A stretch of DNA of 64,000 nt from Candidatus Obscuribacterales bacterium (GTDB taxonomy: Bacteria; Cyanobacteriota; Vampirovibrionia; Obscuribacterales; Obscuribacteraceae), in contig JACKCM010000001.1 of the NCBI GenBank assembly GCA_020634035.1, positions 1,050,767 through 1,114,766 of the forward strand, given 5' to 3'. This document shows positions 17,597 to 24,721 of the stretch, one piece after another. Under the pieces are notes generated by a model. The model was not told the DNA's origin. It was given only the letters and a program-made list of their open reading frames with translations, and made no database searches. The position numbers and the translations under genes were made by a program. Position 1 is the stretch's first letter; each line of letters opens with the position of its first letter.

Positions 17597-18559
17597 ATGG
17601 GAACTGAAGTCAGCGCTCCGAAAGAATTCCAGAGCCGACCAGAATTAAAGGTCGATCAGCCCAACTGGGACAAGTCTATTTTTGATGCACCTTCATCGAG
17701 CCATAGCGGGTCCGGATCTCGATTTGAGACAGAGACAACTGCAACCGATGCCGGCAAAGCTTTGCAGAAAGGCGATATGGATGGATTGAACAAGTCCATT
17801 GAGAGTGCTTTTGAGAGTGCCGGCGGAAACCCTGCCGCCTTTAAGCAGTTTGGCGAAAAGTTCAAAGAAGAGATGCAGGGCAAGGGCTACGACGTCAAAG
17901 TGGGCGAAAACAGCCTGGATATGAGAAAACAGGGTAGCGAAAAAGGTGTTCGAATCGGTGTCAATGGCGAGCTTGACTTTTGGACAGGTAAGGTTACCGG
18001 CGAAGCTTCCTCTCAGACGATTGATTGGGCGACCGGCAAGCCTGTGGAGGGCAATCCCGAAGAAGTCCTGGGTAAAAAGAGCGAAAGATCTGAGCTATTT
18101 GCTCCGATCAAATTTAATAGGGATGCCCCTGATGAAGGTGGAGGCAAATTCAAGCCGATAGATAAATTCGAAAAACGGTTTGATCCGTCTGAGTCCCTGA
18201 AAGGAGTTAGCTCTGCTCTTGAAAGCAATAATATCGAGGGAGTGCAAGATTCGATTAAACAAGCTTTTGAAGCATCCAAGGGAAATCCGGCTGACTTTGA
18301 GAAGTTTGGGCAGCAACTGCAGAAAAAGCTTGCTGACCAGGGTTACGATGTACGCTTTGGAAAAGATGCCGTGTCTCTCCACCGTCAGGGTGCTGAAAAC
18401 GCAGTGGAATTTAAGATAGATGGGGACATCAATGTATTTTCGGGTAAACTCGATGGAAGGGTAAAAGCGCAGTCTTATAACTGGCAATCTAAGAAAGATG
18501 TGGATGTTGATCCTGAAATTGCACTATCGCGAAGAAGACCAGCTCTTTTCAGAAGGTAG
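17597..18559 (+). CDS. Protein with two tandem copies of an unknown domain
   Basis: The ATG at 17597 is preceded by AGAGGT and gives 320 residues; an ATG at 17561 is in frame. Two copies of a domain of about 107 residues lie at about 52-158 and 203-309. Shared positions include SIESAFESAGGNPAAF against SIKQAFEASKGNPADF, FGEKFKEEMQGKGYDV against FGQQLQKKLADQGYDV, and an ending of NPEEVL against DPEIAL. The start is Ser/Pro/Thr-rich and disordered. There is no signal peptide. The domain is a helix pair followed by strands. Family not recognised. Confidence 0.7.
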   Translation: MGTEVSAPKEFQSRPELKVDQPNWDKSIFDAPSSSHSGSGSRFETETTATDAGKALQKGDMDGLNKSIESAFESAGGNPAAFKQFGEKFKEEMQGKGYDVKVGENSLDMRKQGSEKGVRIGVNGELDFWTGKVTGEASSQTIDWATGKPVEGNPEEVLGKKSERSELFAPIKFNRDAPDEGGGKFKPIDKFEKRFDPSESLKGVSSALESNNIEGVQDSIKQAFEASKGNPADFEKFGQQLQKKLADQGYDVRFGKDAVSLHRQGAENAVEFKIDGDINVFSGKLDGRVKAQSYNWQSKKDVDVDPEIALSRRRPALFRR

Positions 18560-18586
18560 TCCGAGAATCTAAAGGTGAGCTAGTAC

Positions 18587-19129
18587 ATGGCTATGATTTT
18601 TATCTCCGGCGCCGCGGGAGTAGGCAAGACCACCGTTGTCGACAATCTCAGGCGCAGGCTCCCCAGAGAGAAGTATGCACTTCATGATATCGATGAATCT
18701 GACCTCTGGACTCATGATTATCCTGCCTGGCGGGCTGCCAAAGTAGACTACTGGCTGCAGCGCTCGAAGAGCAACAACGAGACAGGCATGGATACGGTTT
18801 TGAGTGGAATAGTCTCCCCGAAGGTCGTAGCCGACGTTCCCACATTCTCTGCCGAGCTGCCCATCAAGTATGTTCTTCTTCATGCGGCGCCGGAGGTGCT
18901 CGCCTCAAGATTGATCAGTAAGTTTGGGACTGAAGAAGAGCGCGCTGAATTTGACGAGGAGCGCACCAGGCAGATGAAGGAGTTTGTCGATGGTCATCTC
19001 GCCAAGAACAAGAAGTTGCTGGAAGCTTTTGAAAGTTGTGCGGATGCGGAAGTTATTGATACTACCAATAGTGCCCCGGATGAAGTGTGCGAAAGGGTCA
19101 GGGAACTTCTTCTGGAACTGAAGGACTAA
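18587..19129 (+). CDS. P-loop nucleoside/nucleotide kinase-like protein
   Basis: The 180-residue product begins with a strand and Walker A loop, FISGAAGVGKTT (5-16), followed by a helix. DIDESDLWTHDYPAWR follows where small-molecule kinases of the adenylate/shikimate kinase type place their substrate Asp. A strand KYVLLHAAPEVLASRL and a basic lid-like helix region (EERTRQMKEF) complete the fold. The C-terminal helix is acidic. The substrate is unknown. It starts 27 bases after the tandem-domain gene with a purine-rich AAAGGTGAG site, so the two may be co-transcribed. Confidence 0.7.
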   Translation: MAMIFISGAAGVGKTTVVDNLRRRLPREKYALHDIDESDLWTHDYPAWRAAKVDYWLQRSKSNNETGMDTVLSGIVSPKVVADVPTFSAELPIKYVLLHAAPEVLASRLISKFGTEEERAEFDEERTRQMKEFVDGHLAKNKKLLEAFESCADAEVIDTTNSAPDEVCERVRELLLELKD

Positions 19130-19157
19130 TCTGCTCTGACTATTCCATGTCTTCTTC

Positions 19158-19667
19158 CTACTCTAATTGAAATACTTCAAATTCATCAGATAAAATGACA
19201 GAATCCCAGTTCAAATATCTGTATCCGGTGAAATGTTCGAATAGGTCGACTGGTATATTGAAAGGTGATTCACCTTTCGCGAGCATTGTTTCGACATACT
19301 TTTTCACTTTCGTCGGCGAACCACCTTCCACTGCTAGTGGTGCTGGTTCGTAGAGGGTTACGGACCAAATCTTTTCTCGGTCCTTCCATTGTCCTATGTA
19401 AGAATATCCCACGTGGTCTTCTACAGCTCCAATCAGGACGCCCTTTTTGTCGAAAGACATGCCGTAATTAAGCTCATCATCTACGAAAGACCAGTTCCAG
19501 CAGAGCAACAGAAAGAGTTTTTGTTTTATATATCCACCTGCGAAGTCGGGCAGCTCATTTCTTGCTCGATATTCCTTCAATTTTTCTCCCGTAGGGGAAA
19601 GAAACAACTTGCTTAACACTGTCTCGCGTTTGTATTCTGTTGCCAAAAAGCATTCTGCTGTGCCCAT
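19158..19667 (-). CDS. Hypothetical protein
   Basis: The ATG at 19667 has a good AAGGAG site nine bases upstream and gives 169 residues. The protein is soluble, rich in Trp and Tyr (LLCWNWSFVDDELNYG; VGYSYIGQWKDREKIWSVTLYEP) and ends with DSVILSDEFEVFQLE. No signal peptide, no membrane segment, no known motif. It is convergent with the kinase-like gene, 28 bases away. Confidence 0.6.
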   Translation of the reverse strand: MGTAECFLATEYKRETVLSKLFLSPTGEKLKEYRARNELPDFAGGYIKQKLFLLLCWNWSFVDDELNYGMSFDKKGVLIGAVEDHVGYSYIGQWKDREKIWSVTLYEPAPLAVEGGSPTKVKKYVETMLAKGESPFNIPVDLFEHFTGYRYLNWDSVILSDEFEVFQLE

Positions 19668-19766
19668 CAGTGAATCTCCTTGCGCATCATAGTTCAAAGT
19701 CCAATGTTCGCGCGCGCGGGTACGTAAGTGATTAGAAACTGCTTTTAAATTTTACCCACTAGGGGT

Positions 19767-20483
19767 TCACTCGTCTGATTCGTCGTCTTTATTTTCCGGC
19801 GCTGGCGCTTCCGGCTCTTCCTTGTCTGATTTCTTCGCTTCCGGCTGCAGTTTCTCTGTGCGCTCTTTCTCTTCTCTCACCAACCTCGGCAAGTCTTCAA
19901 TCTTCGGGTTGTCAGTCACGAATCGGTAAGACGCCACCAGCTTGCGAAAGGGCTGCAAGCTCTCTTCGAAGGCGGCTTTGTTCCTGGCGGTAAGCACTAT
20001 GTTCACCACCACTTTGTCTTCCGGCACATAGCCGACCGCTTCGTAGTTGCCGAAGTTGTCGCCGGTGAAGTAGCGCAAAGACGCCATCTTGCCGTCGGCA
20101 GTTTTCGTGGTGCCGCCGTCGGTGACTTTGATGTCGGCGCTGCGCCCCTGCATGTGGTCGATGTCCTTCTGAATGGCTTCGGTGATGGTGCGCCCGTCCC
20201 TTGGGGCGGCGTTGCTGTACATCGCCACCGGTCCGTTCCAGTCTGAGTCTTTGGGGTAGAAGACCGCGTAAAGCCGCTGGGAGGCGCCGCACTCTGTGTC
20301 GAGGATCCAGCCTTCGGGCGCGGTGAGGAAATAGGCGTGATTCTTGCCATAGGCGAGCCCGGTGCCCTGCTCGGTCTGCTCCGCCAGGGAGGCTGTCGGC
20401 GCGGCCAGGGTGAGGCCCAGGGTGATGAGCAAGCAGCAGCCTGCACGGGTCAACAAGCTGGGCAGGGCAGGTTTTCGTTTCAT
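19767..20483 (-). CDS. Secreted protein with acidic C-terminal tail
   Basis: The ATG at 20483 gives 238 residues, starting with a basic n-region and hydrophobic core (CCLLITLGLTLAAPTASLAEQ) that form a signal peptide. The mature domain (about 40-195) includes FLTAPEGWILDTECGASQRLYAVFYP and later RNKAAFEESLQPFRKLVASYRF, the layout of small extracytoplasmic alpha/beta domains that occur in lipoproteins. The last 45 residues are Lys/Glu/Asp-rich and disordered. Codon use is markedly GC-rich compared with neighbours. The role is unknown. Confidence 0.65.
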   Translation of the reverse strand: MKRKPALPSLLTRAGCCLLITLGLTLAAPTASLAEQTEQGTGLAYGKNHAYFLTAPEGWILDTECGASQRLYAVFYPKDSDWNGPVAMYSNAAPRDGRTITEAIQKDIDHMQGRSADIKVTDGGTTKTADGKMASLRYFTGDNFGNYEAVGYVPEDKVVVNIVLTARNKAAFEESLQPFRKLVASYRFVTDNPKIEDLPRLVREEKERTEKLQPEAKKSDKEEPEAPAPENKDDESDE

Positions 20484-20645
20484 GTCTCGTTGTCCATAAT
20501 TTTGTCGGTTTTGCGAATTATACAACTCAATCACCGCCGAAAATAGGAGCTTTTTTTCGTTTGGTAGGCAGAGTGCCTGCAGGGATAATAGCCTCTGCGA
20601 CACCTATCGAAAGATGGTATCTTGGGATCGATTGGGGTTTTTCGT

Positions 20646-21287
20646 ATGCCGGTTGGAAGTACTATTTTAAGATTGGCTTTGAGCGTCGGTATTGTTGTAC
20701 TTGCGACTGTTGGTCCGGTCGCAGCCCGCACATCGGCCGAGGCCATTCAGTACAACAACGCCGGAGTCCGCGCTCTGAACAAAGGTCTCACCAAGGTCGC
20801 TCTCGGTTTTTTCGACCGGGCGATAAAGCTGGATGAAGACTATGCATTGGCTTATTCCAATCGCAGTATTGCAAAGTTCAGGCTGTCCGATTTTAAAGGT
20901 TCTCTGGCGGACCTCGATACTTGTATTGAGTCGATGGAAAGGAAGGACCACTATCTCTACGGATCGACCTTATTTGAACACAGGGCCGAGCTGAAGAAAG
21001 TTCTTGGTGACAGTGAAGGTGCTGCGAAGGACTTTGCGGAAGCAAAGGTCAGAAAGCCGAATGATGCGCTTCACTATTTTGAACAAGCGGAGCGCGAACT
21101 TAATAATGGACAGCTCAAATTAGCGAGAGAGTATGCGGATATGTCCATTGAATTTGATTCTGAAAAGCCTGAGTATCTTAAGTTAAGAGCCAAGATTCTC
21201 CAGAAGCTAGGTTTGAAAGAGGCGGCGCTGATGGATCTTCAATCGGTGCGGGAACTGGAGGCTGAGGCGGCGTCAGGCGCGCCGTAA
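20646..21287 (+). CDS. Secreted TPR protein
   Basis: Starting at the ATG at 20646 the product is 213 residues with a signal peptide (TILRLALSVGIVVLATVGPVAA). Four TPR-like units follow, for example AIQYNNAGVRALNKGLTKVA, RAIKLDEDYALAYSNRSIAKF and QAERELNNGQLKLAREYADM. It is preceded by a divergent secreted protein, and followed by the first 488 bp cassette. It should act as a periplasmic or membrane-associated adaptor. Confidence 0.75.
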   Translation: MPVGSTILRLALSVGIVVLATVGPVAARTSAEAIQYNNAGVRALNKGLTKVALGFFDRAIKLDEDYALAYSNRSIAKFRLSDFKGSLADLDTCIESMERKDHYLYGSTLFEHRAELKKVLGDSEGAAKDFAEAKVRKPNDALHYFEQAERELNNGQLKLAREYADMSIEFDSEKPEYLKLRAKILQKLGLKEAALMDLQSVRELEAEAASGAP

Positions 21288-21353
21288 TCTTCTGGTGAGC
21301 GTTGACTATTATCTAAAATCAATAAGAATGGGCGTCCAAGCGCCATTTTGCCG

Positions 21354-21409
21354 TGACCCGAAAATGACCCAAACCTGACCCGGCTCTGACCTGGTTCGGG
21401 TCGTATTCT
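21354..21409 (+). promoter_or_regulatory. Four TGACC boxes at 11-bp period plus -10 box
   Basis: TGACCC or TGACCT begins at 21354, 21365, 21376 and 21387, exactly 11 bp apart. The -10 box TATTCT is at 21404-21409, 17 bp after the start of the last box. Helically phased direct repeats that end where the -35 box should be are typical of activation by OmpR/PhoB-family response regulators. No regulator gene of that family is in this window. Confidence 0.65.
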
Positions 21410-21419
21410 GAGTGCATCA

Positions 21420-21435
21420 GGGACAACGAAGTCCC
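21420..21435 (+). promoter_or_regulatory. Conserved leader hairpin GGGAC-AACGAA-GTCCC
   Basis: A perfect 5-bp stem with a six-base loop lies between the -10 box and the AAGGAG site (21444-21449) of the gene at 21458. It is unchanged in the second copy at 22782-22797. Confidence 0.6.
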
Positions 21436-21457
21436 GAGCGAACAAGGAGATGCAATC

Positions 21458-21787
21458 ATGAGTTTATCCGGCAGCGAAAGACAAGTAATCCAGACCAACA
21501 GTGACGCCTTCACCCAATCTCTGGGGAACGATTTCTTCAACCTCATCGGTTCCACCGAAAACCAGGCTAACAAGATATTCAAAAATCTGGACGCATACCA
21601 GGCTAACGATCCGAATGACTACAAAGAGGCTATTCAAGAGTATCGCAACGTCTTCGACCAGTACAACAAGAACAGCACCGCCAATGGTCTTCCTACCCTG
21701 CGGCTTGTCGACGCCGACAATGATGGTGACCTGGATATCCAGGTTATGAACGGCAAGAAAGTCAATAGAACCTTCGTGCACAAGTAA
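21458..21787 (+). CDS. Small protein with EF-hand-like loop (copy 1)
   Basis: A 109-residue acidic protein without signal peptide. The first two thirds are helical (TNSDAFTQSLGNDFFNL, ENQANKIFKNLD, DYKEAIQEYRNVFDQYNK). Residues 85-93 read DADNDGDLD, the D-x-D-x-D-G spacing of calcium-binding loops in EF-hand and dockerin-like proteins, followed by strands IQVMNGKKV. Calcium binding is an inference. The ATG has an AAGGAG site eight bases upstream. The paralogue at 22820 shares the same promoter architecture and terminator. The family is unknown to me. Confidence 0.75.
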   Translation: MSLSGSERQVIQTNSDAFTQSLGNDFFNLIGSTENQANKIFKNLDAYQANDPNDYKEAIQEYRNVFDQYNKNSTANGLPTLRLVDADNDGDLDIQVMNGKKVNRTFVHK

Positions 21788-21814
21788 AAGTTTTCCCCCT
21801 CCGTTCGCTGAGGC

Positions 21815-21837
21815 GAGGGGCGCAAGCCCCTCTTTCT
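21815..21837. terminator. Rho-independent terminator, probably bidirectional
   Basis: GAGGGGC-GCAA-GCCCCTC followed by TTTCT: a 7-bp GC stem with a GCAA tetraloop. It lies between the end of the small protein gene and the stop of the convergent ATPase gene. The same hairpin is at 23177-23199. Confidence 0.85.
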
Positions 21838-22640
21838 CATTCTTTGTTTTGACTTTCTAGCCAGTCTAAGAGCGGTTGGGTTGAGAACAGGCTTGCGAGC
21901 TTAGATTTGTAGTTCGCCAAAAAATTCGATGTCACCTTGTAGTGCTCGGTCTCTTCATAGGTGACTTCTTTGATGCCGTATTCATCAAGCTGGTAAATCA
22001 GGGCGCCGGGGTAGGCTAAAAAAATGGGAGAGTGCGTGGCTATGATGAACTGCGAATCTTTGGCGATCAGTTGGTTGATTCTCTGCATGGCGAGAAGCTG
22101 TCTGGATGGAGAAAGCGCTGCCTCCGGTTCGTCTAAAATATACAGCCCTTTGCCGCCGAAGCCGGTTTGAAGCGCGCTCATGAAGGACTCCCCGTGCGAG
22201 CGATGGTGGAGCGATTTGCCGCCATATCTACTGAGCACTTGTTCTTTCGACATCCACCCCTCGCGCTCGCTTTCTTCGGCGAGATCGTCCATGAATGTGG
22301 CTACGTTGTAGAAGCTTTCTGCTCTGAGAAAGTACTTGTCTGACGGTCTCTGGTAGCTTCTTTTGACTCTTATGCAGGCGTCGAATCCTGATTGACCGCC
22401 GGCGTCTTTCATACTGAAATTGCCGGTGCCGCCCTGGGCGCCGAAGCCGAAGACTTCGGCAATCGCCTCAAGAAAGGTGGACTTGCCAGAGCCGTTCTCG
22501 CCGATGAAGAAGGTGATATCCGGATGAAAGCTCATGTATTCGAATGTTTTCACCGCAGGTATTGAAAAAGGATACGAGTTTTGGTCGTATTCTCCGGGTT
22601 TTAATTCGATTGCTTTTAGATAGGGTTTGGCACTAAGCAA
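21837..22640 (-). CDS. Predicted ATPase of the AAA/RecF-like type
   Basis: The 267-residue protein has Walker A FFIGENGSGKSTFLEAIA, a signature-like region, Walker B as KGLYILDEPEAALSP and the switch histidine in IIATHSP. It lacks a long coiled coil, so it belongs with compact predicted ATPases close to the ABC/RecF group rather than with SMC or Rad50. It starts at a TTG (22640) behind AAAGG. It is encoded on the opposite strand between the two 488 bp cassettes. No nuclease partner of the OLD type is fused or adjacent. Confidence 0.82.
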   Translation of the reverse strand: MLSAKPYLKAIELKPGEYDQNSYPFSIPAVKTFEYMSFHPDITFFIGENGSGKSTFLEAIAEVFGFGAQGGTGNFSMKDAGGQSGFDACIRVKRSYQRPSDKYFLRAESFYNVATFMDDLAEESEREGWMSKEQVLSRYGGKSLHHRSHGESFMSALQTGFGGKGLYILDEPEAALSPSRQLLAMQRINQLIAKDSQFIIATHSPIFLAYPGALIYQLDEYGIKEVTYEETEHYKVTSNFLANYKSKLASLFSTQPLLDWLESQNKE

Positions 22641-22715
22641 GGACTAGACCTTTGGCTGGCGGGAGACTTCTTTATATTATGCGATTTTCGATGGCGGTTT
22701 TTAGCAGATTCGCCG

Positions 22716-22771
22716 TGACCCGAAAATGACCCAAACCTGACCCGGCGCTGACCCGGGTAGCGTCGTATTCT
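22716..22771 (+). promoter_or_regulatory. Four TGACC boxes at 11-bp period plus -10 box (copy 2)
   Basis: TGACCC begins at 22716, 22727, 22738 and 22749; TATTCT is at 22766-22771. Spacing equals copy 1 exactly. The leader hairpin is at 22782-22797 and the AAGGAG site at 22806-22811. Confidence 0.65.
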
Positions 22772-22819
22772 GAATGCATCAGGGACAACGAAGTCCCGAG
22801 CGAACAAGGAGATGCAATC

Positions 22820-23149
22820 ATGAGTATATCTGAAACCGAAAGAGCCGTAATCAAAACCAACAGCGATGCCTTCACCCAAGCTCTGGGGAACGATTTCTAC
22901 AATCTGTGCGGCGTTACCGAGAACCAGGCAAACAAGATATTCCGGAATCTGGATACATTCGAAGCCAACGATTCAAATGACTACAAAGAGGCTATCCAGG
23001 AGTATCGCAAGGTTTTCAATCAGTACAATAAGTCCGACGTCGACAATGACCTTCCTGACCTCAAACTGGTCGACTTCGACAAAGACGGCGATCTGGATAT
23101 CCAGTTGATGGATGGTAAGAACGTCAAGAAAACCTTCGAACACAAGTAA
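22820..23149 (+). CDS. Small protein with EF-hand-like loop (copy 2)
   Basis: A 109-residue paralogue of the protein at 21458, identical at about seven of ten positions. The conserved core includes TNSDAFTQ, LGNDF, TENQANKIF, NDYKEAIQEYR and the loop DFDKDGDLDIQ. The acidic loop residues are all kept, which argues that they matter. There is no signal peptide or membrane helix. Transcription should follow the phased TGACC boxes and stop at the GAGGGGC hairpin. Role unknown. Confidence 0.75.
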   Translation: MSISETERAVIKTNSDAFTQALGNDFYNLCGVTENQANKIFRNLDTFEANDSNDYKEAIQEYRKVFNQYNKSDVDNDLPDLKLVDFDKDGDLDIQLMDGKNVKKTFEHK

Positions 23150-23176
23150 AAGTTTTACTCCTCCGTTCGCTGAGGT

Positions 23177-23199
23177 GAGGGGCGCAAGCCCCTCTTTCT
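23177..23199 (+). terminator. Rho-independent terminator (copy 2)
   Basis: GAGGGGC-GCAA-GCCCCTC followed by TTTCTC, identical to the terminator of copy 1. Confidence 0.85.
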
Positions 23200-23557
23200 C
23201 TATGTTGATTTAGCCTCTCTCTCCCCTCTTTCCTCGTCTTCCGCTCCCCCGCGCGGGCGCTCTCTCCAACACTCCCTAAGAGCTGGCAACTCCTGCGTTG
23301 CCGGAGACGATTGCTCTGCTCATCTCGGGATGTCTCGAAAGGCTGATAAATAGAGGGTTTATGGATGTCCTGCACAATTCCGGTGAATTTTATCTGGCAA
23401 CTTTTTTGTTGCATCACTATAGGCAGGGTTGAAGAGTGACATGCTCTTTTCAGAGGCGTTGAAGCAATATACTATGGGGGTGTCCGATGCGATTCGTTCG
23501 ACCCGAAGCAGCCGCTTGCCCGAGTCTGGTTCGCTCGCCTGTCGCTCATCGCGAGAT
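23200..23557. other. Intergenic region without a supported gene
   Basis: About 360 bases between the second cassette and a convergent gene. It holds a pyrimidine-rich stretch, a CCCGCGCGGG palindrome (23248-23257) and a perfect hairpin GGCAAC-TCCTGC-GTTGCC (23285-23302) with no T-run after it. An open frame entering from here into the next gene looks like an antisense shadow. A small RNA is possible but nothing proves one. Confidence 0.5.
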
Positions 23558-24004
23558 CTACTTAAGGTACAAATATGGCGCTTTGGGGATGTAAAAGTTT
23601 TGATAGTCATTTTTAATGTAGTTACCCACGACAGCATCATCCATCAATGTGATTATCAGGGTCGAACTATCGCCTTTTCGCGCCGGAATCATGTAATAGC
23701 AAAGTACCTTTTCGTTCTGCAGGCAGTGAGACCCATTGGCGTCAGGTGCCCCCAGGAGCTTTACCACTTCAGCCTCTGAAAGCCGATCGAGAGTCTCTTT
23801 CTGGCATAGATCTTGAGCCATGGCTAGTCGTTTTGCTGACTTACTCTTCCAGACCTTCGAGTCGAACGGAATGTTGTCCACACTGGGTAAGTATTCCGTC
23901 CAACAGAAGAGCGAATCGAAGGGCGATCCATAAATTGCTCCGACCCCAAAGAGGAGCAGTGCGATGCACGTGCCGATAGACTTTACTTTCATCGAAGGTT
24001 TCAT
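23558..24004 (-). CDS. Membrane-anchored SmpA/BamE-like protein
   Basis: The ATG at 24004 with AGGAG upstream gives 148 residues: a signal or anchor segment (IGTCIALLLFGVGAIYGSP), then a helical region, then LSEAEVVKLLGAPDAN followed by strands CYYMIPARKGDSSTLIITLMDDAVVGNYI. This helix-loop-GxP and strand order is that of the SmpA/OmlA (BamE) fold, found in outer membrane assembly lipoproteins and in many other small envelope proteins. There is no lipobox. It follows the upstream membrane protein gene by 11 bases and is surely in its operon. Confidence 0.6.
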   Translation of the reverse strand: MKPSMKVKSIGTCIALLLFGVGAIYGSPFDSLFCWTEYLPSVDNIPFDSKVWKSKSAKRLAMAQDLCQKETLDRLSEAEVVKLLGAPDANGSHCLQNEKVLCYYMIPARKGDSSTLIITLMDDAVVGNYIKNDYQNFYIPKAPYLYLK

Positions 24005-24015
24005 CTTGCTCCTTG

Positions 24016-24627
24016 TCACTTCGGCAGCAGCGAGCACTGATATCGCGTAAGCGCCGGTGCTGCGATATAGGCATATGCGATCAGCCAGGCATAGAAACAA
24101 TTCACCATAATTTGTTTGCTGGTTAGTCGGTGACTGATTTTTAGCGCGAAATAGTCAATAAGTGGGAGGAAGAAATACAAAATATTCCAGGCAAGGGGAA
24201 TGAATATCGCCATCCCAATGATAAAGGCGTACAGCGGGGTGCCGCATCTGTTTGAATCAGTTCGACTAAGTTCTGTCATTATCGCAAGCGCGTCCACCGA
24301 GACCACCGTCATCAGGCACAGCAAGTTGCTGGGGATACGTCTTTTCTCCCACCACCACCAGAGCTGAAGAAAGGTCGGGAGGCCCTCGAGCGGTCTGAAT
24401 AGTCGCGTGGTCTCCAGCCATTGAAGAGACAGGCGACCGAGCAGAATCATCAGGAAGAAATCGAGAAGAAGAAAACCGAGGTCGCCGAGCCCTAGGGCAC
24501 AGAGCATGCCCAGCGCCATCAGCGCGCAGGCAATCTTCAGCGAGAGTTTGCTCCAGCTTTGGGGCGGTTCTGCGTTTGTGGATTTGCTGGTCATCCTGTC
24601 GGCATTTATGTCTCTGGGAGGCGTCAT
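24016..24627 (-). CDS. Polytopic membrane protein
   Basis: The 203-residue product has about five hydrophobic segments: IACALMALGMLCALGLG, GFLLLDFFLMILLG, a segment around LLCLMTVVSVDALAI, AFIIGMAIFIPLAWNILYFF and FYAWLIAYAYIAAP. The N-terminal 25 residues are hydrophilic. A WWWWEKRR run is notable in the loop after the second pair. Function unknown; it is co-transcribed with the SmpA/BamE-like gene. Confidence 0.65.
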   Translation of the reverse strand: MTPPRDINADRMTSKSTNAEPPQSWSKLSLKIACALMALGMLCALGLGDLGFLLLDFFLMILLGRLSLQWLETTRLFRPLEGLPTFLQLWWWWEKRRIPSNLLCLMTVVSVDALAIMTELSRTDSNRCGTPLYAFIIGMAIFIPLAWNILYFFLPLIDYFALKISHRLTSKQIMVNCFYAWLIAYAYIAAPALTRYQCSLLPK

Positions 24628-24721
24628 ACTCCATCATAATGCAAAGGTAGGGTTTGAGCTATCGTCTGCGTTCTGGTTGAACTTTTAGCACTGCAAGCAC
24701 TTTAAGCAAATCAAGCAGTGT

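Larger units (their letters stand above)
21350..21837 (+). repeat. Copy 1 of a 488-bp duplicated cassette
   Basis: The stretch repeats at 22712-23199 at a constant offset of 1362 bp with no gap. It contains a TGACC-box array, a -10 box, a leader hairpin, an AAGGAG site, a 109-codon gene and a terminator. The leader from the -10 box to the ATG is almost identical in both copies, while the proteins are only about 70 percent identical by eye. Confidence 0.9.
22712..23199 (+). repeat. Copy 2 of the 488-bp duplicated cassette
   Basis: Direct repeat of 21350-21837 at offset 1362 bp. Differences are concentrated in the coding part; the leader from GTCGTATTCTG to the ATG differs at about one base. 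Confidence 0.9.

Noticed and set aside
20003..20446. Pro/Ser/Arg-rich frame inside the secreted protein gene
   Set aside because: Alternative frame of a GC-rich gene; the frame with signal peptide and balanced composition is the real one.
21350..23199. Composite transposon formed by the two direct repeats
   Set aside because: Repeats contain a gene with promoter and terminator, no transposase and no terminal inverted repeats; simple duplication explains them better.
23429..23779. Possible + strand gene over the SmpA-like gene
   Set aside because: The second half is the antisense of a well-supported coding region and the first half lacks coding character and a ribosome site.
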